A stretch of DNA of 64,000 nucleotides from JALZUU01 sp964441245 (GCA_964441245.1 CAYTVR010000009.1:1-64000); one strand, 5' to 3'; counted from the stretch's first letter, positions 17,201-26,067 are shown. Numbers and translations: made by a program. The notes: generated by a model from the letters alone, not told the origin.

Positions 17201-19937
17201 TTGTGTGACTGTTACCGACGGAAATAATTGTTCTGCTGAAGCATGTATTCTTGTTTTATTCCCAAGTAATATTCAAACTTCAGTGGAAGATAATTTTTTG
17301 ACTTGTCCAAATGATGCGGATGGACGTTTGAGTTTATCAGTTTTTAATGGGGTCATTCCTTATGATTATTCATGGGAAGGAAATGGGATGAGTGGATCTG
17401 GAACGATTGCAACAGAAGGAGGAAGTGCTTTGATTGAAAACCTTGAAGGAGGGACCTATAGTTTTACCATTACAGATGCTTTTGGTGAAACGAATACAAC
17501 TGCAAATGTCATAGAACCAAATGATATATTTACCCCTTTAAATGAGACGATTTGTTTTGGCGAAAGCCTGATCGTCGGAACGACAACTTATAGTAACCCA
17601 GGCTTTATCAACGAAATTTTGACTTCTAGTTTGGGTTGCGATAGTGCGGTGGTTGGTGTGCTAAACATACTGCCTCCCATTCAAAGTACGATCAATGAGG
17701 TTTTATGTTTTGGCGAAAGCCTAATGGTAGGTACAGCTACTTATAATGCCTCAGGACCTATCGCTGAAACCTTGACTTCTGCCAATGGTTGTGATAGTAT
17801 TGTTATTGGAAATCTAATTATTCTTCCTGAAGTTGCAACCAACTTAACCGAGGCGATTTGTTTTGGTGAATCTTTTGTAGTTGGCAATTCTGTTTATAAT
17901 TCTTCAGGTAATTTTGTCGATGTTTTAAGTGCCGTTGATGGCTGTGACAGTACGGTGTACACGGCGTTGACTGTTTTGGATGAATTGTCGGTACAAGCGA
18001 TAGAAATGACCCAGGCAAGTGCTTTAGGAAATGCTGATGGAGTAGCTATGGCAAATGTCAATGGTGGATCAGGAAACTTTTCTTACCAATGGTCAAATGG
18101 ACAAACAAGTCCTAATGCTAGTAACTTAACTGGTGGAGAAAACTATTGTGTGACCATAACGGATGCTGCTGGTTGTACCGAGGAAAGTTGTGTCTTGGTC
18201 TTGTTTCCAGTTAATATTCTTACGCAAATTGAAAACGATACGTTGGATTGCATCGGAGATGATAATGGAAGTTTGAATTTTAGTATTTCGAATGGACAAG
18301 CACCTTACAATTACAATTGGCAAAATAATTCCAATGCATTAAATGGTTCTGGTGTAGTCAATACAGAAGGAGGAACGGCTACGATTGATGGATTGATTTC
18401 AGATACTTATACGATTACAGTGACGGACGCTTGGGGCGAAACGATTATCAGTGCAGACGTTGTTACGCCAATCCCTTTAACGGCATCGATTGAAAACGTC
18501 AATTCGACCAGTTGTTTTGGCACTTGTGATGCATTAGCCGTGCTAAATGTAGCTGGCGGAAAATCACCTTATCAGTATAATTGGCCTGGAGGGCAAAGTT
18601 CAGAAGCTGTAGTTGATCTCTGTGCGGGATCACATGAAGTAACGATTACAGATGCCAATAACTGTTCAACCATGATTGAAGTCTTTGCAGATCAGCCTGC
18701 AGAATTTATAGCTACTGCAATAGAAGTTCAGCCAGTGACCTGTTTTGGAAATAACAATGGACAGGCATCAGTTAGCACAAATGGCAATGCTATTCAGTAT
18801 CTTTGGGACAATGGAGAGTCTAGCTCAATGGCGACTAATTTGAGCGCAGGCGATCATCGTGTGACCATTACCAATTCGGATAATTGTACAGATGTTGCCA
18901 ATGTTTTAATTACGCAACCTTTAAATGGTTTGTCAGTAGGAATAGATCTCGTATCGGAAATATCTTGTGCGAATGCTGCGGATGGAATCTTGACAGCTGT
19001 GATTTCAGGAGGAAGTGGAAATCCTTCTTACACTTGGAGCAATGGTGATCGTGATGAGATGGCAGAAAATTTGACAACGGGAATTTATTTTCTGACGATT
19101 ACAGATAACAATGGATGTACAACAGAAACCTCTTATGAACTAACAGGACCTTCTGAACTTAATTTATCCGTTTCAACTGAAGACATTACTTGCCTGGCTG
19201 GAGACAATAGTGGTATGGTTCGGATTGAAAGTGTGACCGGTGGAGTAGGGCCTTATGTTTACTCGATGGATGGTAACTTCTTTATGCAAGATTCAACGTT
19301 TGCGGGAATACCTGCTGGCAATCATGATGTTTTTATTCAAGATGCTGTTGGCTGTGTTAAAGCTTTCCCCGTTTCGATATTTGATCCTGAATTTGCTTTG
19401 GTGGATGTAGGGCCAGATGAAGCGATTTTATTAGGAGAGGAAATTGAATTAGATGCTGTTTCAACTTCTCCCAATGCAATATATATCTGGTCTTCTATGA
19501 ATGAAGCAGAGGAATTGTTATGTAATGATTGTACATCTTTAATGGTGCAACCAACAGAGACGACCGTTTATACAGTTGGAATTATTGATACCGTCACTCA
19601 ATGTACCAATACGGATCAAATTAAAATAGAAGTGATCAAAGAGCGCAATGTTTATATTCCAAATGCTTTCTCTCCAAATGCTGATGGAGTGAATGATCGC
19701 TTTAGTGTAAATGTTGGAGTGGCTGTTGAAAAAGTAAATGTCTTTAGAATTTTCAATCGTTGGGGAGCTTTGGTTTACGAAGATCCAAAAGCAGAGGTAG
19801 GAGATTTAGTGGAAGGCTGGGATGGTACTTATCGAGGAAAAACGGTTGATGCTGGAGTCTATGTATACTTGGTAGAAGTAGAATTTAAGGATGGAGCAAA
19901 AGTAAAATATACAGGAGATATAACGGTTTTTGAATAG
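14208..19937 (+). CDS. Giant T9SS type-B surface protein with nine 47-residue repeats and SprB-like repeats
   Basis: A 1909-residue exported protein. Residues 1-35 are a signal peptide ending S-H-S-Q-A. Residues about 60-475 hold Cys-rich domains including two related D-x-C blocks. Residues about 478-1260 hold nine copies of a roughly 47-residue unit with the pattern L-C-F-G-E-S-L-x-V-G-x-T-x-Y ... G-C-D-S-x-V. They occur in groups of two, four and three, each group followed by a pair of SprB-like units (Y-x-Y-x-W-S-N-G-Q-T ... Y-C-V-T-V-T-D). More SprB-like units follow to about residue 1720. The last 95 residues are a CHU_C / gliding-motility C-terminal domain (Y-I-P-N-A-F-S-P-N-A-D-G-V-N-D), the T9SS type-B sorting signal. 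It is probably a cell-surface adhesin or filament like SprB; the ligand is unknown. Confidence 0.85.
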   Translation: MMRIYKNHFRPSLYQVISILIVSGLICLPQFSHSQANVSVRIVSGNSTTTCDDPFIFGGPPEPHWGVNIEGEGWLTYPVHDGCFNSTPNQQFSAQYDCPKNAATINICFEAFEDDGGGCIESRSCRENICADFPIPQPGNTESHTLALAAGLDSGGSVDFEITTTGTYISGAHDDVCGALDLGVLPPNGKLGDATLSNYDNYCTDGLNEPNPADSGSGWANNFSVWFSFTTSTMPTAVINILAASDPEDTGEPMGIQMAVYESLDGTCDNLEMVASRWNNIDLDESISAKCFKPNTKYYIIIDGIFPPNTNIFEGRFGLEITDESIAVSPDLMCDADPLGTVPDGGQITTGMTQSNFCATGGGGEPLNFGFWLSNSVWYTFIAPPSSHVNIDAISSSLDPLDIQLAVFESSNNACNGNFSLVGSDDNTSTFDASVELSCLEAGREYYVVIDGTFLDLLGIFDLTISDAGYDPIIGPEVIETLCFGESIMVGTTVYNSTGPIDENITTAEGCDSLVTGFLAIRPEVITNQNEAVCVGGSITVGTSVYNMTGIYTDSFTDVNGCDSTVITDFVVATEMMVEADQLVEATGYQIPDGSAAATTIGGIPGGYNYIWSDGQTTQIATNLLGGTTYCVTVTDAIGCSAESCELVLFPSNIIADIDDYNLACPGDANGVLSLAISNGAIPYDYEWSNADNSLTGSGTITTEGGSDIISNLIAGNYSFTITDAFGVKVVDGNVIDPPDIASTINQTLCFGESLNVGNAVYNATGLINEVLTAANGCDSTVTGVLTILPINETTLNETLCFGESLMVGTTIYNTSGPISEILTAINGCDSIVNGVLAIDPQITSTINETICFGESLSVGGNIYTASGPINELVTATDGCDSLITGNVIILPFVETNQTFNLCFGESVTVGTSTYSANGSYTDVLQGTNTCDSTVNTTLIVTPELLAITSLTSEATAYLAADGLATVNPVGGDGNYSYEWSTGADTPLAGNLQGGMNYCVTVTDGNNCSAEACILVLFPSNIQTSVEDNFLTCPNDADGRLSLSVFNGVIPYDYSWEGNGMSGSGTIATEGGSALIENLEGGTYSFTITDAFGETNTTANVIEPNDIFTPLNETICFGESLIVGTTTYSNPGFINEILTSSLGCDSAVVGVLNILPPIQSTINEVLCFGESLMVGTATYNASGPIAETLTSANGCDSIVIGNLIILPEVATNLTEAICFGESFVVGNSVYNSSGNFVDVLSAVDGCDSTVYTALTVLDELSVQAIEMTQASALGNADGVAMANVNGGSGNFSYQWSNGQTSPNASNLTGGENYCVTITDAAGCTEESCVLVLFPVNILTQIENDTLDCIGDDNGSLNFSISNGQAPYNYNWQNNSNALNGSGVVNTEGGTATIDGLISDTYTITVTDAWGETIISADVVTPIPLTASIENVNSTSCFGTCDALAVLNVAGGKSPYQYNWPGGQSSEAVVDLCAGSHEVTITDANNCSTMIEVFADQPAEFIATAIEVQPVTCFGNNNGQASVSTNGNAIQYLWDNGESSSMATNLSAGDHRVTITNSDNCTDVANVLITQPLNGLSVGIDLVSEISCANAADGILTAVISGGSGNPSYTWSNGDRDEMAENLTTGIYFLTITDNNGCTTETSYELTGPSELNLSVSTEDITCLAGDNSGMVRIESVTGGVGPYVYSMDGNFFMQDSTFAGIPAGNHDVFIQDAVGCVKAFPVSIFDPEFALVDVGPDEAILLGEEIELDAVSTSPNAIYIWSSMNEAEELLCNDCTSLMVQPTETTVYTVGIIDTVTQCTNTDQIKIEVIKERNVYIPNAFSPNADGVNDRFSVNVGVAVEKVNVFRIFNRWGALVYEDPKAEVGDLVEGWDGTYRGKTVDAGVYVYLVEVEFKDGAKVKYTGDITVFE

Positions 19938-20283
19938 AAGTTATTTAAGTGTTTGAAAAGAGTAAGGTAGAAATTTTATTTCGCAAACATTTTGGATTAT
20001 TTTGATGGACTTTATGACTAGAGATTTTGTATAGGAATCAAATAGAGTTTTTAAATTAATCGAGAAGGCTATGTTGATAGGAAAGGATTTAACTATTTTG
20101 AAAAATAATAATGATCCCATAATTAACAGAACACAAAAAGTCTATAACTACAAAAAAGCATCCAAAGCGTTTAACACAATCTCAAGATAGAAAATTCTTT
20201 AAGAGAATAATTTAGGATTTTTTGTGAAAAAGAAAAGCCGGAAATTGCTAAGCAATTTCCGGCTTTTACTATTTAAAATAAAA
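19938..20283. other. Convergent intergenic region
   Basis: The gap between the large T9SS gene (+) and the subtilase gene (-) shows no open frame of interest. Its only recognised element is the strong bidirectional terminator at 20233-20267. Confidence 0.5.
20233..20267. terminator. Bidirectional rho-independent terminator
   Basis: A perfect 16-bp stem (AAAAGCCGGAAATTGC / GCAATTTCCGGCTTTT) with a three-base TAA loop and A/T tracts on both sides. It sits between convergent genes and can end transcription from both directions. Confidence 0.88.
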
Positions 20284-21819
20284 CTAGTAACTAACAGCAG
20301 CTGCAGCATCAATAATGCCCCAGCCTAAATTATTGTGTTTATTGGGATAATAGGAGGCATTCACTTTCATGGCATTATAAACATCGGAACGAGTAGCTCC
20401 AGGATGGTTTCCAAAAACCAATGCCGCAATGCCTGCCACACTTGCAGTAGCACAAGAAGATCCACCAACATACAAAGGTTGATCAGCATAAAGAGCTAGA
20501 GACAAACCAGTACGATCTGTATTGGCAGCACGTTGCATCATCATCACAAAATCAACGGCACTGCCTTGATGACAAGTGTTACATTTGACCAAAGGATAAC
20601 TATCTCTTACGCCAGTGACTGCATAAGTTTGCGACATCGTAGCCGGAAAGATAACGCCTACACCAGAAGTCCAAGAGAAAGAAGTTCCCGCTGCAGCGAA
20701 AATCATTTTGCCGCTATTGTAAGCATAATAAATTCCGTCAGCAACCGTACCACTCCAAAATGGTGTTCCTAAAGACATGCTGATCACTTTTACATCAGAG
20801 CGATTAGCGGCTAAAATCATTGCATCTTTTACTCCTTTTTTCTCATCAGAGGATGAAATAATCACATCTTCTACCGCACGGATTCCAATCAAGTCCGCAT
20901 TGTAAGCAATACCAACAGCGTTACCATCATTCCCACGCGGAGCAGTGGACAAACCAGCCATTTGGGTTCCATGTCCACATTGATCATGCGGTGGGTCCAA
21001 AGATCTCCACCACCAAGAACCAGAATAAAGGGTGCTATATTTTTCAACTGTTCTACCAGAAGAGTATCCGCTATTGAAATTAGATCCTAGGTTATCTTGA
21101 TTATCTGAAATCCCCGTGTCAATGATCGTCAAGGTCACGCCATTTCCGTTAGACGAATTCCATGCTTGTGAAATATTAGAGCTTGAATGATTCCATGGTT
21201 GTTTAACCAATGGACTGATGGTCGTATAATCTGTACTATTTAGATTGTAATTTGGATCCGAACCACAGCCAGAAGAACTTCGTAAAACAGAATTACTATT
21301 ATCTGCAATCGGAGGTAATTCATATCCCATTGCTTCTAGATAACGAATCTCATTCAGATTACGCAATACTTTTATTGTTTCAGGATTGGTAATTTTCAGC
21401 TCCATGGACGGAACTGTTTGTGGGTAGCCTTTTGGAAGTAAATCTTCAACAGTCATCTCATTATTGAAAACGCGTTCTCCCTCTAAAACGATATTTAAAA
21501 TTTGATCCCGAGCATCTAGCCATTCTGATGAATTGATATCAATTTTATGAATGGTATTTCTTAAATCAGAAGTAGTGGAAGTTTGATAGCCTACGGCAAA
21601 AATTGAATCGCTTTGCATGGCAGCGCTCCACAATAAATGATCTGGTGCTTCTTTCCAATTGAAAATAGTGCCTTTGTCTAGACTCTTATATATAAAATCA
21701 TTGATTTCCTCAGAAGGCATTGGATCTGTATGAGCAATTGAGTCGGTGGTGAGGTCAGTATCTTTGGAACATCCGTAGACGAAAAGTAGAGCCAATAGAC
21801 CCCAGATAAAAGTTCTCAT
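20284..21819 (-). CDS. Subtilisin-like (S8) serine protease lipoprotein
   Basis: A 511-residue exported protease with a lipoprotein signal (Cys17 after V-Y-G). Residues about 20-180 look like an inhibitory pro-region. The catalytic triad is Asp234 (I-I-D-T-G), His283 (G-H-G-T-Q-M-A-G) and Ser455 (G-G-S-S-C-A-T-A-S). The position where subtilases usually carry the oxyanion-hole Asn (A-A-A-G-N) reads A-A-A-G-T-S, so Asn is replaced by Thr379. No T9SS tail is visible, so the enzyme probably stays attached to a membrane. A good minus-strand promoter lies at 21927-21958, followed by a leader hairpin shared with the beta-oxidation gene at 30705. Family call firm; activity uncertain because of the Thr. 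Confidence 0.88.
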   Translation of the reverse strand: MRTFIWGLLALLFVYGCSKDTDLTTDSIAHTDPMPSEEINDFIYKSLDKGTIFNWKEAPDHLLWSAAMQSDSIFAVGYQTSTTSDLRNTIHKIDINSSEWLDARDQILNIVLEGERVFNNEMTVEDLLPKGYPQTVPSMELKITNPETIKVLRNLNEIRYLEAMGYELPPIADNSNSVLRSSSGCGSDPNYNLNSTDYTTISPLVKQPWNHSSSNISQAWNSSNGNGVTLTIIDTGISDNQDNLGSNFNSGYSSGRTVEKYSTLYSGSWWWRSLDPPHDQCGHGTQMAGLSTAPRGNDGNAVGIAYNADLIGIRAVEDVIISSSDEKKGVKDAMILAANRSDVKVISMSLGTPFWSGTVADGIYYAYNSGKMIFAAAGTSFSWTSGVGVIFPATMSQTYAVTGVRDSYPLVKCNTCHQGSAVDFVMMMQRAANTDRTGLSLALYADQPLYVGGSSCATASVAGIAALVFGNHPGATRSDVYNAMKVNASYYPNKHNNLGWGIIDAAAAVSY

Positions 21820-21887
21820 GTTTGGGTGGTTTATTTTTTTAAAGGAAGGTGTGAATTCCTAATAAAAATATATGGTTAAGAAATAGG

Positions 21888-21934
21888 TTTGTGTGTATTT
21901 ATTGGGTATAGCGAATTTTCGCTGTGCAAAAATA
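21888..21934 (-). promoter_or_regulatory. Leader element with hairpin, copy 1 (subtilase gene)
   Basis: Plus-strand text TTTGTGTGTA (21888-21897), the palindrome AGCGAATTTTCGCT (21910-21923) and TGCAAAAATA occur in the same order at 30735-30777. On the minus strand this lies directly downstream of the -7 box and would form a hairpin at the very start of the subtilase mRNA. It could be an RNA element or an operator. Confidence 0.5.
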
Positions 21935-21958
21935 GGGTTTAGATCTGTATTGGCCAAA
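21927..21958 (-). promoter_or_regulatory. Bacteroidota-type promoter for the subtilase gene
   Basis: On the minus strand TTTG (21955-21958), a 20-bp spacer and TATTTTTG (21927-21934) match the TTTG-N19/20-TAnnTTTG consensus at every defined base. The leader would be about 100 nt. Confidence 0.6.
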
Positions 21959-21982
21959 TTTTATCTCAAATAATGAAAATTT

Positions 21983-21990
21983 TATATTTG
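21983..21990 (+). promoter_or_regulatory. Possible -7 box for the esterase gene
   Basis: TATATTTG matches TAnnTTTG and lies 97 bp before the ATG at 22087. No clear -33 TTTG at the correct distance was found. Confidence 0.35.
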
Positions 21991-22086
21991 ATGGATAAAG
22001 AAAATAGGAAGACATAGAGTGCAGTTTTAACAAAAAAACTGCTTTTGAATGCTTAATTTTAATATTCATTTCTAAAAACTGTTATT

Positions 22087-23265
22087 ATGAAAAATTTGAA
22101 GATCATTGCTTTACTTTTGACAATATTTGCTTGTACCTCATTAATCGCTCAACAAAATATAGATGCGACAATTGAGCATGATGGAGAAACTAGAGAGTAT
22201 AGATTATATATTCCTGCAAGTTATAGCTCAGGAATGGAATTGCCATTGGTTATCAATATGCATGGATGGGGCTCAAATAGCTTTGAGCAATCAGTTTATA
22301 CTGGTTTTAATAATGTTGCTGATTCGGCCAATATACTAGTCGTGTATCCACAAGGACTGGTTGGGACGGCTATTTGGGGAGCGACAGATACTTCATGGGA
22401 GGCTTATTTTGGTACGGGGCATGACGACTTAGGATTTATCAATAAATTGATTGATCAGATCTATACCGATTATCAAATTGATTTGAGTCGGGTCTATGCT
22501 ACGGGGATGTCGAATGGAGGTTTTATGAGTTATCGATTGGCATGTGAGCTGTCTAATCGGATCGCTGCCATTGCTTCTGTAACTGGGGCAATGGCATTCA
22601 GCCAAATCACCGCTTGCGATCCTCAGCGACCTGTTCCGGTCATGGAAATTCATGGTACAAGTGATCTCACGGTTCCTTATACAGGGATTCCTTTATTTAC
22701 TCCTTCGATTCAGACGGCTGTTGATTACTGGGTCGAGTTTAATGAATGTGGAGAAGTTACAACGACAGATGTTCCTGATATCAATTTGACGGATGGAAGC
22801 ACCGTCAGCAAAGATTATTATAGTTGTAACGAGGATACGGAAGTTATTTTTTATACGGTATTGAATGGTGGTCATTCTTGGCCGGGTGCTTTTCCGATAC
22901 CTACTTTAGGTTTTACTAATCAGGATATTGCAGCGACCTCTGTTATCTGGAATTTCTTTAATCGGCACCAACATCCCAATCCAGATATGGGGACTTTATT
23001 ATCTGATAAAAAGCTAAGCTATCAATTAAAATCTGTTGATCTTTTCCCTAATCCTTTTTCCAATCAATTGACGATTGATTTTTTAAATGATGATGTTCAG
23101 TCTTTACGTTTAGTAGATGTCTTAGGCAATGAATTGCATCGAGCAAAAAGAAATAGGGGCGTTCAACAATTGCAATTTTCTACATCGTATTTGAAAACTG
23201 GAATTTACTTTTTAGAATTTAATACAACGTCGGGTTCCTTTGTCAGAAAAGTGGTGAAAGATTAG
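22087..23265 (+). CDS. T9SS-exported polyhydroxybutyrate-depolymerase/feruloyl-esterase family hydrolase
   Basis: A 392-residue alpha/beta hydrolase with a signal peptide (residues 1-21). The nucleophile elbow G-M-S-N-G-G centres on Ser142, the acid is Asp193 (H-G-T-S-D-L-T-V-P-Y) and the base is His263 (G-G-H-S-W-P-G). These features and the N-M-H-G-W oxyanion strand fit the PHB-depolymerase/LpqC/feruloyl-esterase family. The last ~80 residues are a T9SS type-A sorting domain (L-F-P-N-P-F ... G-I-Y-F-L-E-F ... V-R-K-V-V-K-D), so the enzyme is secreted or displayed on the surface. The ester substrate is not deducible. It is divergent from the subtilase gene. Confidence 0.88.
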   Translation: MKNLKIIALLLTIFACTSLIAQQNIDATIEHDGETREYRLYIPASYSSGMELPLVINMHGWGSNSFEQSVYTGFNNVADSANILVVYPQGLVGTAIWGATDTSWEAYFGTGHDDLGFINKLIDQIYTDYQIDLSRVYATGMSNGGFMSYRLACELSNRIAAIASVTGAMAFSQITACDPQRPVPVMEIHGTSDLTVPYTGIPLFTPSIQTAVDYWVEFNECGEVTTTDVPDINLTDGSTVSKDYYSCNEDTEVIFYTVLNGGHSWPGAFPIPTLGFTNQDIAATSVIWNFFNRHQHPNPDMGTLLSDKKLSYQLKSVDLFPNPFSNQLTIDFLNDDVQSLRLVDVLGNELHRAKRNRGVQQLQFSTSYLKTGIYFLEFNTTSGSFVRKVVKD

Positions 23266-23300
23266 TATTCGTTTTGTCTTTATTCTTTTAACTAGTTAGT

Positions 23301-23351
23301 AGCGAGGATTCCTGTTTTCATTTTTATAAAAACGTAATACACGTTCTCGCT
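23301..23351. repeat. Nested inverted repeats between convergent genes
   Basis: AGCGAG (23301-23306) pairs with CTCGCT (23346-23351), and AACGT/ACGTT (23331-23345) pair inside. It lies between the ends of convergent genes and may act as a weak terminator, though no long T-run follows. Confidence 0.3.
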
Positions 23352-23362
23352 TCTATGTCGAC

Positions 23363-24019
23363 TTAAAAAGCGAAACCTAATTTTGCATCAAGATTAATAG
23401 CAGGATAAAATCCAGCACCATTGTAATAATTAATATTTGAGCTAATGCCTTTGGTGAAAACTTGTTTTTCAATATTAGAATTGGCCTTGATATAACCCAA
23501 ACCTAATCCTGTTATTATTTCAAATGAAATACGACTCTGTCCTTTGATTGATTTGGTGAAACTTTGGATACCAATATTAACATGAGAAGTCGTTCTATAT
23601 CGAATGATGTTTTCTCGCGATCTAATGGCATTCAACCAAATGTCTTCCTTCGAAAAGGTAAGTATATGGTCCCAATCAAGGGCCACGAAAAGACCACTTT
23701 TTATAATCGCTTTTTTTCCTAAATATTTTCGGATTTCGGTATTTAATCTAATACCATTTAACTGGTCTACTTGTTGCCGAAAAACATAAGATTTGGGCAC
23801 TTTTGGATTTTTGAAAAAATATCCTATTCCAAAAGAGATACTTTTTTGTGCTGTCTTTTGCTTTTCCACTTCAACTCCAATACCTATACTTCGACTATAA
23901 ATTTCTCCAATCAACATCGAGGCTGGAACCTTGAAAATAGTTGACAAATGCTGATCATTGATTTGAGCAGCACTTGGAATAGCAAGCAGAAAGGATAACA
24001 GAAAAATGAGTGCTTTCAT
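23363..24019 (-). CDS. Hypothetical outer-membrane beta-barrel-like protein
   Basis: A 218-residue exported protein that I do not recognise. A signal peptide covers residues 1-18 (ending P-S-A-A-Q). The mature part shows alternating polar/aromatic strands, Gly-rich turns and a terminal aromatic residue (A-F at the end), the usual look of a small outer-membrane barrel of the porin-family/DUF type. The ATG at 24019 is preferred over an in-frame TTG two codons upstream. It converges with the esterase gene and stands alone. Confidence 0.65.
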   Translation of the reverse strand: MKALIFLLSFLLAIPSAAQINDQHLSTIFKVPASMLIGEIYSRSIGIGVEVEKQKTAQKSISFGIGYFFKNPKVPKSYVFRQQVDQLNGIRLNTEIRKYLGKKAIIKSGLFVALDWDHILTFSKEDIWLNAIRSRENIIRYRTTSHVNIGIQSFTKSIKGQSRISFEIITGLGLGYIKANSNIEKQVFTKGISSNINYYNGAGFYPAINLDAKLGFAF

Positions 24020-24229
24020 AAACAAGAAATCTTTTTATCCAAGTTATGGGAAATAGAAAGATCTTTTGAATTGATTTTTAATTCAGGTAAAATGAATTTT
24101 ATTGAAATGAAAGAAAATCATATGTGTTGGGTGGAAAAGAATTAAGTTGGGTATGCTATAAAATTAGTGGATATGCAAAGAGGCTAACTGATGTTTTTCT
24201 TCAAAAGTTGATTTGAAAATTGAATCTTT

Positions 24230-24709
24230 TTATTCTGCTTGATAAAATAAAACCTTTGATAATTGCCAAATATGTGTTTCATTTTTTTTCCAAATCTGTA
24301 GAAGGTTTTTGTCAAAAGTTATTTCCCATTCATCACTATTGGGAAGCGGATTTACAATGCGCCATCGCAATCGTACATAGGCTGTTTGAATTTCGATATC
24401 TGTTTCTAAAATTTCTCCTTTGATTAATGTTTTGTTTTTACTCAAATTATTTTGAAGCGCTTTTAGAAAATCTTTTTTATTGACAAAATCAACTTTGGGA
24501 TTGATGCTCGAAAAGTCTTGATGATAAATATTTTCTAAAGGAGTATAATTCCGATCATTCATACATTTGATATGAAAATGGACCCGTTGAGTTAACTCGA
24601 GCTTCTCAGCTTGACTAGATTTTGATACCACTTTTTTTTGAGAATGACAACTGGAAAAAAAGAGGATCAATACCATTAAGCGAAAGAGCACCGAAGAATA
24701 ATATTTCAT
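24230..24709 (-). CDS. NTF2-like small lipoprotein next to a P450 gene
   Basis: A 159-residue lipoprotein (hydrophobic segment then Cys21, S-S-C-H-S-Q). The mature part resembles the SnoaL/NTF2-like fold by pattern: a long first helix with H-F-H-I-K-C-M-N-D-R-N-Y, a middle D-F-L-K-A-L-Q-N helix and three C-terminal strands ending W-E-I-T-F-D-K-N-L-L-Q-I-W-K. No active-site residues are certain. Its ATG comes two bases after the stop codon of the P450 gene, so the two are translationally linked. A role in presenting a ligand to the P450 is possible but speculative. Confidence 0.6.
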   Translation of the reverse strand: MKYYSSVLFRLMVLILFFSSCHSQKKVVSKSSQAEKLELTQRVHFHIKCMNDRNYTPLENIYHQDFSSINPKVDFVNKKDFLKALQNNLSKNKTLIKGEILETDIEIQTAYVRLRWRIVNPLPNSDEWEITFDKNLLQIWKKNETHIWQLSKVLFYQAE

Positions 24710-24711
24710 TT

Positions 24712-26067
24712 TTAGATTTTACGGATGTTCAATTTAATACCATGTCTTGCTCGAAGCGTAACCAATGGTTGCAGATCAATCGGATGGTCTTGGACCAATA
24801 CAAAATCATAGCGTTGGACCATCCGCGCGATAACCAATTGCATTTCCATCATTGCAAAGTTATTGCCAATACACAATCTTGGTCCACCTCCAAAAGGGAG
24901 ATAGGCATAAGGATGTCGTTGTTTGACTTTTTCTTTTTCGAATCTAGAAGGATCAAATTTTTCGGGATCGTTCCAGAAGTCAGGATGATGATGCACTCCA
25001 TAAATAAAAGGAACCATCATACTATTTTTAGGAATGGGATAACCATTGATTTCATCTTCCTCAGTTGAGATGCGATCTGTAATCCAAGCAGGAGGGAAGA
25101 GGCGCATGGTTTCTTGAATGACTTGCGTCAAATAAGTTAGTTTTGGAAAATCAGAAAATACGGGATCTCGATCACCTAAGACTTGAGTTAACTCTTGACG
25201 AATTCTATCAACCGCTGCTTCATTTTGCGAAAGCAAATATAAAGCCCATGACATCGCGTTAGCGGAAGTTTCATGACCTGCCACGAATAGAATCAAACTT
25301 TCCGCTAATAATTGTTCGTTGGTCATCCCTTCACCGGTGTCTTCATATCGGGCATCCAATAACATATTCAACAAGTCATTTTGATCGCCTTTATTCTTTC
25401 TTCGTTCACTGATATAATTCAAAACAATGTTATTGGATGCAGTGGTTCTTTGGTCCATTTTTTTAATCTGTCCAGATATTTTGAACCAAGGATTTAAAAA
25501 AGGCATCCGAACTTGCTTGATGATAAATTCCTGAAGCACAGTAACATTTTCACTTAAGTGATCTAAATCTTTCTCATTTAAGCTGGTACTAAAAAGTGAT
25601 TTAGCAACGACTCTAAAAGCAACTTCCATCATTTCATGAACGATCTCTATTTCGTTTTGCTTTTCTATTTTTTTATCAAAACGATCCAAAAAAGTATCTA
25701 CTTCCAACAACATGATTTGGACCAATGCGGTCAATCGATCTCGATGAAAGCCAGGTTGAATCAGTCGTCTTTGTTTTAACCAATAAGGGCCATCAGCTGT
25801 CAATAAATTTTTACCTAAAAATCGACCAAGCGTTTTTGTTTGAATTGGTGATTTATGATAAATGCGATGTTTTTTTTGAAGGACATGCTGTATAAAGTCA
25901 GGATTACAAGAAACAATAGCCTTTTGATTGACGCCCATGTGGATGGAAAAAGTATCCCCTTTTGCTTCCATATATTCTTTTAAGACATTGATTGGATTAC
26001 TAACAAATCTTGATAGATTTTTAATAGAATGATATCTAGAGAAAGATGGAAGTTGACGCGGAATCAT
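24712..26067 (-). CDS. Cytochrome P450
   Basis: A 451-residue haem monooxygenase. The I-helix motif A-G-H-E-T-S-A (near residue 265), the K-helix E-T-M-R-L-F-P-P and the haem loop F-G-G-G-P-R-L-C-I-G with Cys399 as iron ligand are all present. The sequence has the look of the bacterial CYP102/CYP4-related fatty-acid-hydroxylase class (P-x-x-F-x-P-x-R-F, H-H-P-D-F-W-N-D-P-E-K). There is no fused reductase and no redox partner gene in the window. No signal peptide is present. The substrate is unknown; a lipid chain is a reasonable guess. It is co-transcribed with the small lipoprotein gene. Confidence 0.92.
   Translation of the reverse strand: MIPRQLPSFSRYHSIKNLSRFVSNPINVLKEYMEAKGDTFSIHMGVNQKAIVSCNPDFIQHVLQKKHRIYHKSPIQTKTLGRFLGKNLLTADGPYWLKQRRLIQPGFHRDRLTALVQIMLLEVDTFLDRFDKKIEKQNEIEIVHEMMEVAFRVVAKSLFSTSLNEKDLDHLSENVTVLQEFIIKQVRMPFLNPWFKISGQIKKMDQRTTASNNIVLNYISERRKNKGDQNDLLNMLLDARYEDTGEGMTNEQLLAESLILFVAGHETSANAMSWALYLLSQNEAAVDRIRQELTQVLGDRDPVFSDFPKLTYLTQVIQETMRLFPPAWITDRISTEEDEINGYPIPKNSMMVPFIYGVHHHPDFWNDPEKFDPSRFEKEKVKQRHPYAYLPFGGGPRLCIGNNFAMMEMQLVIARMVQRYDFVLVQDHPIDLQPLVTLRARHGIKLNIRKI

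Noticed and set aside
15630..17990. Regularly spaced similar DNA words, possible CRISPR or tandem repeat array
   Set aside because: The words are coding repeats of the nine 47-residue units in the large T9SS protein. Spacing is about 140 bp or more, and there are no spacers or cas genes.
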